DNA of 64,000 nt, taken from assembly GCA_036676295.1 (NCBI GenBank), contig JAKFDE010000030.1, positions 1 through 64,000 of the forward strand, read 5' to 3'. The first letter of the stretch is position 1. Each line of letters opens with the position of its first letter. The translations under genes were made by a program, and so were the position numbers. Below, piece after piece: positions 44,284 through 53,457 of this stretch. The stretch is from UBA4416 sp036676295. Its GTDB lineage: Bacteria; Bacteroidota; Bacteroidia; B-17B0; Aurantibacillaceae. Under the pieces are notes generated by a model, which saw only the letters and a program-made list of their open reading frames with translations, ran no database searches and was not told the origin of the DNA.

Positions 44284-45558
44284 ATGCAACCTTTAGCTGA
44301 AAGAGTCAGACCTACTGATTTAGACCATTATATTGGCCAGGAGCATATTATTGGCAAGAATTCGGCGCTTAGGAAAGCCATTGAACAAAATTTATTACCA
44401 TCTTTAATTTTATGGGGTCCTCCCGGGGTTGGTAAAACAACCTTAGCGCAAATTATTTCTCAAGTTTTAAAACGTCCTTTTTACTCATTAAGCGCAATTA
44501 ATTCGGGTGTAAAAGATGTAAGAGAGGTGATAGAAACAGCGTCTAAAGACGGTGGATTTTTTAAACAGGAAAAACCTGTATTATTCATTGATGAGATCCA
44601 TCGTTTTAGTAAATCACAACAGGATTCTTTATTAAATGCGGTTGAAAAAGGCATCGTTACTTTAGTAGGAGCAACTACCGAAAATCCTTCGTTTGAGGTT
44701 ATTCCGGCTTTGCTTTCCAGATGTCAAATATTTGTATTAAAGCATCTTACAAAAGATAACTTAATTCAATTGTTGAATAATGCTATTAGCCAGGATGATC
44801 TTTTAAAACGTAAAAAAATTACCTTAAAAGAAACGGAAGCTTTATTAAGAATTTCTGGTGGAGATGGCCGGAAATTATTAAATGCTTTAGAAATTGTTGT
44901 GAATTGTATCAATGAGCCTGAAATAGTTATTACAGATGCTTTGGTAAAAGAATACATCCAGCAAAACTTAGCGTTGTATGATAAATCAGGTGAACAGCAT
45001 TATGATATCATTTCAGCTTTTATTAAATCCATCAGAGGTTCAGATCCAAATGGTGCTGTGTATTGGTTAGCCAGAATGATCGATGGAGGCGAAGACCCGA
45101 GTTTTATTGCCAGACGATTATTGATCTTGGCTTCGGAAGATATAGGAAATGCGAATCCAACGGCATTGGTTATTGCAAACAATTGCTTTCAGGCAGTCAA
45201 TGTTATTGGTTATCCCGAAAGCCGTATCATTTTATCTCAAGCTACAACGTATTTAGCCTGTTCAGCAAAAAGTAACGCCAGTTATATGGCCATAAATTTA
45301 GCACAGCAGGAGGTGAAGAAATCCGGTGATCTACCGGTACCGTTGCATTTAAGAAATGCCCCAACCAAATTGATGAAAGAACTAGGTTATGGCGATGAAT
45401 ATAAATATGCACACGATTATGCCAATAATTTTGTAGCACAGGAATTTTTACCAAATGAAATTAGCGGAACTGCTTTTTATAATCCGTCGGAATATTCTCG
45501 CGAACGAGATCTGAAACAGTTTTTAAAAGATAGATGGAAAGATAAATACGGTTATTAA
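44284..45558 (+). CDS. rarA: replication-associated recombination protein A (MgsA)
   Basis: 424 residues. The AAA+ core has PLAERVRPTDLDHYIGQEHI, Walker A LWGPPGVGKTTLA, Walker B VLFIDEIHRFSKSQQD, sensor TLVGATTENPSFEVIPAL and arginine finger LLSRCQI. The C-terminal MgsA-type tetramerisation part follows: RGSDPNGAVYWLARMIDGGE, AVNVIGYPESRIILSQATTY and PLHLRNAPTKLMK. It acts at stalled replication forks, with SSB and RecA-type proteins. ATG at 44284. Its stop overlaps the stop of the convergent membrane protein gene by four bases. Confidence 0.93.
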   Translation: MQPLAERVRPTDLDHYIGQEHIIGKNSALRKAIEQNLLPSLILWGPPGVGKTTLAQIISQVLKRPFYSLSAINSGVKDVREVIETASKDGGFFKQEKPVLFIDEIHRFSKSQQDSLLNAVEKGIVTLVGATTENPSFEVIPALLSRCQIFVLKHLTKDNLIQLLNNAISQDDLLKRKKITLKETEALLRISGGDGRKLLNALEIVVNCINEPEIVITDALVKEYIQQNLALYDKSGEQHYDIISAFIKSIRGSDPNGAVYWLARMIDGGEDPSFIARRLLILASEDIGNANPTALVIANNCFQAVNVIGYPESRIILSQATTYLACSAKSNASYMAINLAQQEVKKSGDLPVPLHLRNAPTKLMKELGYGDEYKYAHDYANNFVAQEFLPNEISGTAFYNPSEYSRERDLKQFLKDRWKDKYGY

Positions 45559-45995
45559 TCGTGATTTCTGATCATTTCCGGAGATGGTTCAAAGATCATG
45601 ACTTTTCCTAGCCCAATTATGATTCCTCCTAAAATTTGTTCAGTTATTTGCCATACACAATCTACCAAAATGTAAGTCATGTTTACATTTTTAGTAAATG
45701 AAATTCCTAAAACTGTGATAACTGCAAATAATAGAAAGCCTAACATTACACCACTTATAATGCCACGAAAAATGGGTTGTGGGAAGTATTTAGCTAAAAG
45801 TTTAGATTCGTAGGTTCGGTATAATACAAAGGAAACAGCAAGATAAACAAGGGCTGCCAGAATGAAAAATAAAGTCTTTGAAAATTCGATGCGGTTAAGA
45901 TCCGTTAAAAAAAGTCCATGCCATACATAAAAAGCAGCGTACATAATAATGGCAGAAACAATCCAACTAATATAAAATCTCACTGAGTATAACAT
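45555..45995 (-). CDS. four-helix integral membrane protein, unknown function
   Basis: 146 residues with helices at about 5-27, 37-58, 76-100 and 115-135; loops hold ESKLLAKYFPQP and SFTKNVNMT. No known family. A perfect TACCTTTG box (46010-46003) lies seven bases before its ATG, with TTG at 46035-46033 upstream, so the transcript has a very short leader. It converges with rarA (ends overlap) and diverges from the operon beginning at 46091. Confidence 0.7.
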   Translation of the reverse strand: MLYSVRFYISWIVSAIIMYAAFYVWHGLFLTDLNRIEFSKTLFFILAALVYLAVSFVLYRTYESKLLAKYFPQPIFRGIISGVMLGFLLFAVITVLGISFTKNVNMTYILVDCVWQITEQILGGIIIGLGKVMIFEPSPEMIRNHD

Positions 45996-46002
45996 TCTAC
46001 AA

Positions 46003-46035
46003 CAAAGGTAACTTTTTTCTGCCCACTAAATGCAA
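46003..46035 (-). promoter_or_regulatory. promoter of the 45555-45995 membrane protein gene
   Basis: TTG (46035-46033), 22-base spacer, TACCTTTG (46010-46003) on the minus strand, seven bases before ATG 45995. The spacer is two bases longer than in the best examples here. Confidence 0.5.
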
Positions 46036-46055
46036 AAACTTTGCCAATTATTTCA

Positions 46056-46086
46056 TTGCAATTATGTATTTATTAGTTTAAGTTTG
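46056..46086 (+). promoter_or_regulatory. promoter of the 46-52 kb operon (leaderless arrangement)
   Basis: TTG (46056-46058), exactly 20 bases, TAAGTTTG (46079-46086), then only TGAT before ATG 46091. Both boxes are perfect and the start codon would fall at the 5' end of the message. Confidence 0.65.
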
Positions 46087-46090
46087 TGAT

Positions 46091-47701
46091 ATGCGCTTTT
46101 TCACAAAATCATTACTGGTACTCTCTGTAACGGTATCTTTTTTATCCTGCAAAAAGGGAACCAGTTGGGATATTGATGCAGCCTTCCCTTTGGCAAAAAG
46201 CTATTTAAATATTAGTAATTTTTTTGGCGACACTATTTTTAAAGCCGATCCAAATGGCTTATTACATATAGCGTTTAGTAAGGACATTGTTAACTTTACA
46301 ATGGATAGTTTGGTTAAATTACCAGATACGACGGTTAACATAGGTTTTGTTTCTCCTTTAGCTTCTAATCTCAATCCGGGAGCCCAAATATACACCAATA
46401 GTGTCGGTACAGACAAAGAAATAACTTTTGATGTGACCAATGGAGTAGAATTGAATAAAGCCATTGTTAGAAAAGGCTACTTAAAAATTGAATATTCAAA
46501 TACTTATGCTCAGCCTTTGAATTTTAATTATGTTTTAAATTCTGCGACTTTATGGGGTTCAGTTTTTCATGTCAACCAAACTATTCAAGGTGGTTCGGTC
46601 TCGTCACCCGGGCTTTTAACAAAAATATATCCTTTAGACGGGTATGATATTTCATTAACGGGTCTTACCGGTAATAAAGTAAATACCCTTGTTCAAACTT
46701 ATACCATTAGTACGGATGCTTCCGGACAAGCAGATCAGCTTCAAATGGGACAGGGCATTAATATTAAAATGTCGTTCGTGGATATTGTTCCGGAGTACAT
46801 TCAAGGATATTTTGGAAAACAAGATCTGTCTTTTGGGCCTGACTCCTCTGCGCTTGGCCTTTTAGGAAATTTTACAGCCAATAATTTATTATTAACTCAA
46901 GCGGCGATCAATTTCAGGATCATTAATGAATTTGGAGTAGAGCTATCTAGTTCTATTACCTCAATGAGATCCATTAAAACAAATCCGGCTAATGTTGTGA
47001 CTCTTAATGCAGGAAGTTTGTTACAATCTATCAATATTAATAAAGCCGGAAAAACTAATAATCCATCAAATCCGGTTTTTCCTTGGGTAAAACAAATTAA
47101 TGTTAATACATCAAATTCTAATATCAATCCTTTTTTAGAAAACTTACCTAACTATTTAGGCTATTCTATTCAGGCAAAAGTTAATCCATTGGGAAACATT
47201 TCGGGAGCAAATGATTTTGCTTATTATGGACATGGTTTAAAAGTAATAGCCGATGTGGATATTCCTTTAGCTCTATCAGCTAACTATTTTAGTTTGCAAA
47301 GTTTTTCTAAAGTAGATCTAACCCAATTGAAAGAGTTGGAAGACGTTAACTATTGTGAGATCATTCTTCAAGCCCGAAACAATTATCCATTTCAAGCTAA
47401 AATTCAGGGTTATATGCTAAACGAACAAAATCAAATTATTGATTCTTTATTTATTCCCGGTCAAAACAATATTGAATCAGCAATAACAGATATTAATAAT
47501 GTTGTGTTAAATTTTAAAGATTCCCGTCTGATATCGAGTTTTAACAGAACAAAAATCGAAAACCTAAAACTATGTAAACAAATAAAATTTGTGAGTTATT
47601 TATATTTACCCAATCAACCAACACCGATTAAAATAAACGAGAACAGTTATTTGGATCTAGTGGTGAGTGCCAATGTTAACTATAACGTAAATACCAAATG
47701 A
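46091..47701 (+). CDS. large lipoprotein, unknown function
   Basis: 536 residues. The lipoprotein signal MRFFTKSLLVLSVTVSFLS precedes Cys20 (SCKKG). The mature protein is beta-rich with DIDAAFPLAKSYLNISNFFG near the start and many Asn/Thr/Ser residues; motifs such as LTGNKVNTLVQTYTISTDAS and VDIPLALSANYFSLQ suggest repeated beta domains. No domain recognised. It is the first gene of a four-gene operon; its stop overlaps the next gene as ATGA. Probably a surface- or periplasm-facing outer membrane lipoprotein. Confidence 0.75.
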   Translation: MRFFTKSLLVLSVTVSFLSCKKGTSWDIDAAFPLAKSYLNISNFFGDTIFKADPNGLLHIAFSKDIVNFTMDSLVKLPDTTVNIGFVSPLASNLNPGAQIYTNSVGTDKEITFDVTNGVELNKAIVRKGYLKIEYSNTYAQPLNFNYVLNSATLWGSVFHVNQTIQGGSVSSPGLLTKIYPLDGYDISLTGLTGNKVNTLVQTYTISTDASGQADQLQMGQGINIKMSFVDIVPEYIQGYFGKQDLSFGPDSSALGLLGNFTANNLLLTQAAINFRIINEFGVELSSSITSMRSIKTNPANVVTLNAGSLLQSININKAGKTNNPSNPVFPWVKQINVNTSNSNINPFLENLPNYLGYSIQAKVNPLGNISGANDFAYYGHGLKVIADVDIPLALSANYFSLQSFSKVDLTQLKELEDVNYCEIILQARNNYPFQAKIQGYMLNEQNQIIDSLFIPGQNNIESAITDINNVVLNFKDSRLISSFNRTKIENLKLCKQIKFVSYLYLPNQPTPIKINENSYLDLVVSANVNYNVNTK

Positions 47702-48948
47702 TGAAATTTACGATAGTTACTCTGTTTGCTTTTTGTTCTGTATTTGCTGTTGCCCAATACAATTCTGAGTTTTTAAATTTTGAGAAAACAGGAAGAAGTA
47801 TTTCCTTAAATGCCGAATATGAATTTGGATCAAATGGAATTTATAATTCTTTTGTCAATAAATTTTTATATGGAGGATTTATTGACACTAAAACTAAAGA
47901 CGCTTCAGATAAAAACATGCGTCAGTTAAATGTGTTAGGAGCTAATATGAATTATGATCTGTCTGTTTTTTTTGGTAGAAATTCTAAATACTCTTATTTA
48001 ATTGGGTTTAAAGATCAACGTATTTTTAACTCTTCGTTTACTAAAGATTTTTATGAATTAACGTTTTATGGTAACAAACCCTATTTAGATGAAACAAAAA
48101 ATTTAAGTGGATCAAGCATAAACTCGCTTCGTTTTCAGGAATTAAAACTAGGATTCATCTGGCACAAAATTGATACAACAGCTAAAGTAGGAATGTCGGT
48201 TTCTATTTTAAAAGGGCAACAATTATTTTATATCAGAGCCAAAGAAGGATCTTCATTGTACACAAATAGTGATGGAACAGAGTTGACCTTTAATTCTAAT
48301 TTTAATATGGCATTGAGTGATACAACGCAACGTAAAAATCCTTTTGCATTTACCGGATTAGGAGCCAGTGCCGACATTTTTTTTGAAACACCCTATAAAA
48401 GCAGAGTAGGTAAGGGAAGTGTGTTAACCGTTAATGCTAATAATATTGGCTTTTTACATTGGGATGATAATAGCGTACAATATAGCAGCGATTCTACTTT
48501 TAATTTTAGCGGGTATAAAATTGATAATATTTTAGATCTCCAAGATTCTACGTTAGCGGCTATTAATAGAGATAGTATTATTAAAACAACAACCAATGCC
48601 CGAAAAGAATCCTTTAATGTAAATATCCCTACCAATTTATTGATCATAAATAAAATAAGGTTTACTGATAAATTTGTATTAGGCACAGGGTTTAGGTATT
48701 TATTCAATTCTAATTTTAAACCATATTTTTTTACGGATGCAGAATATGAATTTACACCAAAAATAACAGGAACATTGCATATAGCTTACGGTGGATATTC
48801 TAAATTAAATATTGGATTAGCTTTTGCATATAATTCTCCTAATTGGTATATCAAATTGGGAAGTAATAGTTTACAGGGGTATGTTTCTCCTAAAAACACT
48901 TACGGACAAGGAGCATTTATAAGTATTGCTAAAAAATTTAAACACTAA
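47698..48948 (+). CDS. outer-membrane beta-barrel protein, DUF5723-like
   Basis: 416 residues. Signal peptide MKFTIVTLFAFCSVFAVAQ (first Met or the second, as the gene reads ATGATG), then alternating strands: SISLNAEYEFGSNGIYNSF, MRQLNVLGANMNYDLSVFFG, RFQELKLGFIWHKI and a C-terminal GAFISIAKKFKH. The repeated aromatic-ended strands fit a barrel; the N-terminal arrangement resembles the DUF5723 region of the OmpA-family gene in this window, with low confidence. The start overlaps the lipoprotein stop. Confidence 0.7.
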   Translation: MMKFTIVTLFAFCSVFAVAQYNSEFLNFEKTGRSISLNAEYEFGSNGIYNSFVNKFLYGGFIDTKTKDASDKNMRQLNVLGANMNYDLSVFFGRNSKYSYLIGFKDQRIFNSSFTKDFYELTFYGNKPYLDETKNLSGSSINSLRFQELKLGFIWHKIDTTAKVGMSVSILKGQQLFYIRAKEGSSLYTNSDGTELTFNSNFNMALSDTTQRKNPFAFTGLGASADIFFETPYKSRVGKGSVLTVNANNIGFLHWDDNSVQYSSDSTFNFSGYKIDNILDLQDSTLAAINRDSIIKTTTNARKESFNVNIPTNLLIINKIRFTDKFVLGTGFRYLFNSNFKPYFFTDAEYEFTPKITGTLHIAYGGYSKLNIGLAFAYNSPNWYIKLGSNSLQGYVSPKNTYGQGAFISIAKKFKH

Positions 48949-48966
48949 TACTATAACGTATCTATC

Positions 48967-50418
48967 ATGAAATTATTAGTTTATTTTTTATTATTCTTTA
49001 GCTGCCTAACCAGTTTGGCTCAACCGCCATCAAAATTTTATACAAGAATAGGTGGGGCGGGTTATGATAGTGGAAATGATGTAAAACAAACACTTGATAA
49101 AGGTTATATCATAACAGGCAGCACCAGTAGTTTTGGACAAGGTAATACCGATCTGTATTTATTGAAATTAGACAGCATGGGTCAAATTAAGTTTGAAAAA
49201 GCTATTGGAAATCATGATAATGAAGTTGGACGAAGTGTGGTGCAATTACTTGATTCAAGTTTTGTAACAGTTGGATATACTAATTCTATTGGCTTTGGTG
49301 GGTACGATGTGTACTTGATTAAAACAGATAAAGCCGGAAATGTGATTTGGCAAAAAACTATTGGAGGAGCTGATTGGGATTTTGCTTATAGTTTACAAGA
49401 AACAACAGACGGAGGATTTATAATAGGTGGAACTACTTATAGCTTTGGTTATGGAAATGCAGATGGTTATGTGATTAAAACAGATGCCTTAGGAAATGTA
49501 ACTTGGAGCAAAACATTTGGTGGAGCAAACGATGACGAATTTAAATCAGTAATTCAAACAGCTGATGGCGGCTATGCCTTAACCGGTTATACTAAAAGTT
49601 ATAATGACATTGACTCAGGTGACGTATGGGTATTTAAACTGGATTTGAATGGAGACTCAGTGTGGAGTAAATATTATGGCGGAAGTAAAGAAGATTTTGG
49701 GAGAGCCATCATTCAGTTACAAAATTTAGATTTGTTTGTTTCGGGTGGTACTAAGAGTTTTTCTGTAAATGGAAATTACGAAACTCAAGTTTTAGGATAC
49801 AATGCTATTAGCGGAGTTGCAGGATATAATTATAGAGACGTTAGTAATCAAGATGAATACTATAATTGTGTAGCACAAGGAATTAATGGAACAATTGCTA
49901 ATTGTGGGACAACCAAGAATATGGTTTTTGGATACGATGGACTAATGGATATGTATAGTTCTGGTTATGGATACGTCAACTTTTTTAGTATAGGGTCAAA
50001 TGGTATCGAAGAATTTTATGCAGTTAATAGAACAAAAGATAAAGGATTTATTGCAGTCGGTAAAACAAACGGTTATGGAGCAATTTTAGATGATGTATTT
50101 ATTTTAAAAACGGATAGTGTAGGTAGTTTTGGTTCAAGTATAGTAGGCTTAAAAGATTATATAGAAGATGTTTTTTATACAACGATATATCCAAATCCTG
50201 CTAATGAAGAGATTTATGTCATCATTCCTCAACTAAATTTTAATAATGAAATTTATTATGTAATGACCGATATTAATGGACAAACTATCATTAAGGATAA
50301 TATCAGTGAAATGAAAACTAAAATAGATACAAAGGAATTTTCCTCAGGATTTTATTTTATTCATTTTTTCAATGAAAATAAGTTATTACAATCATCAAAA
50401 ATATCAATCATAAAATAG
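48967..50418 (+). CDS. secreted beta-propeller protein with T9SS type A sorting domain
   Basis: 483 residues. Signal peptide MKLLVYFLLFFSCLTSLA is followed by six or more 45-55-residue blades such as GGAGYDSGNDVKQTLDKGYI, IGGADWDFAYSLQETTDGGF and FGGANDDEFKSVIQTADGGY, each ending near 'DLYLLKLDSMG', 'DVYLIKTDKAG' or 'DGYVIKTDALG'. The last 80 residues form a type A sorting domain: TTIYPNPANEEIYVII, YYVMTDINGQTII, FSSGFYFIHFFNEN, LLQSSKISIIK. It is exported by the T9SS. It lies 18 bases after the barrel gene and one base before the glycosyltransferase gene. Confidence 0.87.
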   Translation: MKLLVYFLLFFSCLTSLAQPPSKFYTRIGGAGYDSGNDVKQTLDKGYIITGSTSSFGQGNTDLYLLKLDSMGQIKFEKAIGNHDNEVGRSVVQLLDSSFVTVGYTNSIGFGGYDVYLIKTDKAGNVIWQKTIGGADWDFAYSLQETTDGGFIIGGTTYSFGYGNADGYVIKTDALGNVTWSKTFGGANDDEFKSVIQTADGGYALTGYTKSYNDIDSGDVWVFKLDLNGDSVWSKYYGGSKEDFGRAIIQLQNLDLFVSGGTKSFSVNGNYETQVLGYNAISGVAGYNYRDVSNQDEYYNCVAQGINGTIANCGTTKNMVFGYDGLMDMYSSGYGYVNFFSIGSNGIEEFYAVNRTKDKGFIAVGKTNGYGAILDDVFILKTDSVGSFGSSIVGLKDYIEDVFYTTIYPNPANEEIYVIIPQLNFNNEIYYVMTDINGQTIIKDNISEMKTKIDTKEFSSGFYFIHFFNENKLLQSSKISIIK

Positions 50419-50419
50419 T

Positions 50420-51859
50420 ATGTTAGATAAGTTTTTGAATTATAATACAGAAAAACTTTCTAAAAATATTTGGCTTTATTTTTTTCTTGTTGTAATAATT
50501 AATATTCTCTTAAAATCTATTCAATTAGATTTTTCTTCTTTTTGGTACGATGAAATTATCAGTGTTCAAAGTGCATCACTTGATTTCGGACATATTAAAC
50601 ACGTTTCCGAATGGGACAAAAACCCTCCTTTTTATTACTATTGCTTAAGCGTCTGGATCAAACTATTTAATGATTCTGAATTCACGGTCAGATTTTTAAG
50701 TGTTCTGTTCAGTTCATTTGCAGGTGGTGTTTTATTTTTATTCACAAATAAATATTTTAATAAGTATACGGCATTAATAACTTCATTACTATTCCTATCA
50801 AGCAATTTACTCTTTTACTACTCTCACGAAGCAAGAGCGTATTCCTTAGTTCTTTTTTTAGCATTACTTTCTTCGTTATTATATTTTAATTTGAGAGAAA
50901 AACCTGTAATACAAACAATAATTGCATTAGGTATCATTAATTTTTTATTGATCTATACTCATTACATTTCCGGATTAGTTCTCTTTTTTCAATTTGCATT
51001 AATGTTGGTTTATTTTGAGAAAAAACAAAAGATCAGTTATCTGTATTCCTCTTTAATTGTTTTGGTTTTAGTTTTAATTCGTTTTACCCAAAAACAGATT
51101 TTATTAGTTATTGCTTTTAACAGCTCTGAAAATACCTTTTGGTTAAAAAAATCTGATTTCTCTTATTTATATGATATACTTTCAAGCTTTTTATTTAATA
51201 ACATTTTAGTTATTCCTTTACTTATCATACTAATATTTGCTTGTGTTTACGTTTTTATAAAAAAAATAAAGGCTATTAATTTTCCAATCATATATTCTTT
51301 ATGTTTAGGAGTAGGCTCTATTTTTACTTTATTTTTCGCCGGAAAAATCACTCCGGTTTTTTTAGACAGATATTTAATTTTTACAGTACCGTTTATTTTA
51401 ATACTAGTGTCATTTGGGTTATCTCTTTTTAAATATAGATCAATTGCATTAGTAACAGTTAGCCTGTTCTCTGTTTTATGTATCTATAAAATAGATTATA
51501 AAACAGAAAAAAGTATGGATTACAAAAGCACAGTTGCTTTTGTAAAACATTTTAAAACAAAACAAGATCTGATAATTGTAAAAACAAAAGACATTAAATC
51601 TTTATTTTGTTATTATTACGATAAAGATTATTTGAGATTGAAGAAAGAAAATTTACCTGCTACTGAAAATATACTATTTTGTACCTCTTGGGAAGATGTT
51701 ACTTTAGATATCAGTTCATTTAAAACAATAGTAGTGGTTGATTCTTTTCAGGAATACAATAAGCAGGAAAACGATTTCGTAAAGAATCTCTCTGAAAAGA
51801 AAACTAAAAGAAGTGTATACGAAGGGTATAAAGGTGTAAGACTCTCTTTTTATCAGTAA
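50420..51859 (+). CDS. GT-C family glycosyltransferase (ArnT/PMT-like)
   Basis: 479 residues with about 10 membrane helices. The catalytic Asp-Glu (D44-E45) is in FWYDEIISVQSASL in the first periplasmic loop, followed by NPPFYYYCLSVWIKL; a second motif HEARAYSLVLFLALLSS follows the next helices. This matches polyprenyl-phosphate-dependent mannosyl- or aminoarabinosyl-transferases. A C-terminal soluble tail (about 370-479) is typical. It is separated by one base from the T9SS substrate gene, so the two are translationally linked. The acceptor is unknown; glycosylation of the adjacent surface protein is inference. Confidence 0.85.
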   Translation: MLDKFLNYNTEKLSKNIWLYFFLVVIINILLKSIQLDFSSFWYDEIISVQSASLDFGHIKHVSEWDKNPPFYYYCLSVWIKLFNDSEFTVRFLSVLFSSFAGGVLFLFTNKYFNKYTALITSLLFLSSNLLFYYSHEARAYSLVLFLALLSSLLYFNLREKPVIQTIIALGIINFLLIYTHYISGLVLFFQFALMLVYFEKKQKISYLYSSLIVLVLVLIRFTQKQILLVIAFNSSENTFWLKKSDFSYLYDILSSFLFNNILVIPLLIILIFACVYVFIKKIKAINFPIIYSLCLGVGSIFTLFFAGKITPVFLDRYLIFTVPFILILVSFGLSLFKYRSIALVTVSLFSVLCIYKIDYKTEKSMDYKSTVAFVKHFKTKQDLIIVKTKDIKSLFCYYYDKDYLRLKKENLPATENILFCTSWEDVTLDISSFKTIVVVDSFQEYNKQENDFVKNLSEKKTKRSVYEGYKGVRLSFYQ

Positions 51860-51861
51860 TC

Positions 51862-52878
51862 TTAGATCACATTCACTTCTCGTTCCAGCTCCACGCCAAA
51901 TTTAGCTTTTACAGTTTGTAATACATGAGTTGATAGATCATATATTTCCTTTCCTGTTGCTGTGCCGTAATTAACCAATACAAGCGCTTGTAATTTATGT
52001 ACACCTGCGTCACCTGTTCTGTAGCCTTTTAAGCCACTTTGTTCTATTAACCAGCCTGCCGCTAATTTATAGTTTCCGTTTTCAAGAGGGTAGGCTACTA
52101 AATTCGGAAATTCATTTTTTAATGCCTGATGAATTGAAGCAGATACTTCCGGGTTTTTAAAGAAACTACCAGCATTTCCAATTTCAACGGGGTTTGGCAA
52201 TTTACTACTACGAATATTTATTACAGCTTGCGAAATAGCTTTAATATTTAACTCAGAAACATTCATGTTTTCCAATTCCTGCTTAATAGCACCATACTCA
52301 ATATGGAAAGTTGGTTTTTTTGACAATTGAAAAGTTACTGAGGTAATAATAAACTCGCCTTTGAATTGTCGTTTAAATACACTTTCTCTATACCCAAATT
52401 CACAGTCCGATTTACTGAACTTTTTAAGTTCGCCTGTTTTGGTATGAATAGCTTCTAATTCGTAAAACGTATCTTTTATTTCCACACCATATGCGCCAAT
52501 ATTTTGCATAGGGCTGGCTCCCGCACAGCCAGGTATCAGCGATAGATTTTCTAACCCGCCATAATTATGTTTAATACACCATAATACAAACTCATGCCAT
52601 ACTTCGCCGGCATAACATTTCACTAATACAAACTCATCAGTTTCCGATATGAGTTCAATACCTTGTAAATTATTTTTTATAACTAAAGCATCTACATCTT
52701 TGGTCAATAATAAATTACTTCCTCCTCCTAAAATTAAATGCGAATTGGTTTTATATTCTTGCATTTCCATTAACTCTTTAATTTGATGGGTAGAGTTAAC
52801 TGCTACAAAATATTTTGCCATTGCATTAATGCCAAACGTATTATAGTTTTTTAGAGGTTCATTCTGAAATATTATCAT
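51862..52878 (-). CDS. murB: UDP-N-acetylenolpyruvoylglucosamine reductase
   Basis: 338 residues. FAD-binding elements LGGGSNLLLTKDVDALVIKN and GLENLSLIPGCAGASPMQNI; the catalytic serine loop GNAGSFFKNPEVS; FGYRESVFKR; and the C-terminal WLIEQSGLKGYRTGDAGVHK with a Glu in VELEREVNVI. It reduces the enolpyruvyl group to lactyl in peptidoglycan synthesis. Length and C-terminus fit the type I enzyme. The start ATG 52878 is followed upstream by the terminator of the bacilliredoxin gene, and only two bases separate its end from the glycosyltransferase gene stop. Confidence 0.95.
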   Translation of the reverse strand: MIIFQNEPLKNYNTFGINAMAKYFVAVNSTHQIKELMEMQEYKTNSHLILGGGSNLLLTKDVDALVIKNNLQGIELISETDEFVLVKCYAGEVWHEFVLWCIKHNYGGLENLSLIPGCAGASPMQNIGAYGVEIKDTFYELEAIHTKTGELKKFSKSDCEFGYRESVFKRQFKGEFIITSVTFQLSKKPTFHIEYGAIKQELENMNVSELNIKAISQAVINIRSSKLPNPVEIGNAGSFFKNPEVSASIHQALKNEFPNLVAYPLENGNYKLAAGWLIEQSGLKGYRTGDAGVHKLQALVLVNYGTATGKEIYDLSTHVLQTVKAKFGVELEREVNVI

Positions 52879-52890
52879 ACTTTAAAAATA

Positions 52891-52914
52891 AAAAAAGCCC
52901 TACAAGAGGGCTTT
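52891..52914 (-). terminator. rho-independent terminator of the bacilliredoxin gene
   Basis: AAAGCCCT (52894-52901) pairs with AGGGCTTT (52907-52914) around loop ACAAG; on the minus strand a T-run follows. It stands between the bacilliredoxin stop and the murB start. Confidence 0.85.
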
Positions 52915-52952
52915 GATTTTTATAAAACTTTTAAAAAACGAATTGTTTGCAA

Positions 52953-53363
52953 TTAGCAAAATTCATCGTATACCATTTTCAAGTGTTCTGATATCATTGC
53001 TGCTGTTCTGCCTTCAATATTGTGACGTTCAACAAAATGAACTAATTCGCCATTTTTAAACAGAGCGATACAAGGTGAAGATGGGGGATAAGGTGCAAAA
53101 TGTTTGCGAGCCTGGTTTACAGCATCTGTGTCAAATCCTGCAAATACAGTTGTTAATTTAGACGGTTTTTTACCATGATCTAAACTCATTTTTACACCTG
53201 GTCTGCAAGCGCCGGCTGCACAACCACAAACTGAGTTTACTACCATTAAAACCGTTCCTTCATTTTTCACTGCATTATCTACGCTTTCAGGAGTTGTTAG
53301 ATCTTCGAATCCGGCTGAAACTAATTCTGATTTCATCGGCATTACTAATGTTTCTGGATACAT
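52953..53363 (-). CDS. bacilliredoxin (BrxA/BrxB, YphP/YqiW family)
   Basis: 136 residues. It has the family CxC site VVNSVCGCAAGACRPG (C46 and C48), AFDTDAVN-like FAGFDTDAVNQARKHF and PYPPSSPCIALFKNGELVHF, ending in VERHNIEGRTAAMISEHL. Family members remove bacillithiol from mixed disulfides or act in thiol redox balance. Whether this organism makes bacillithiol cannot be judged here. A TACCTTTG promoter box lies 34 bases upstream of ATG 53363 and a terminator follows. Confidence 0.88.
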   Translation of the reverse strand: MYPETLVMPMKSELVSAGFEDLTTPESVDNAVKNEGTVLMVVNSVCGCAAGACRPGVKMSLDHGKKPSKLTTVFAGFDTDAVNQARKHFAPYPPSSPCIALFKNGELVHFVERHNIEGRTAAMISEHLKMVYDEFC

Positions 53364-53397
53364 ATTATTGTTTTTTAGTTGTAATAATTAATAGGCA

Positions 53398-53426
53398 CAA
53401 AGGTAACTATCATTTATTTAAAACAA
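53398..53426 (-). promoter_or_regulatory. promoter of the bacilliredoxin gene
   Basis: TTG (53426-53424), 18-base spacer, TACCTTTG (53405-53398) on the minus strand, 34 bases before ATG. Confidence 0.6.
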
Positions 53427-53457
53427 TTGTTTTTATGAAATTTTATGGGTTTAGATC

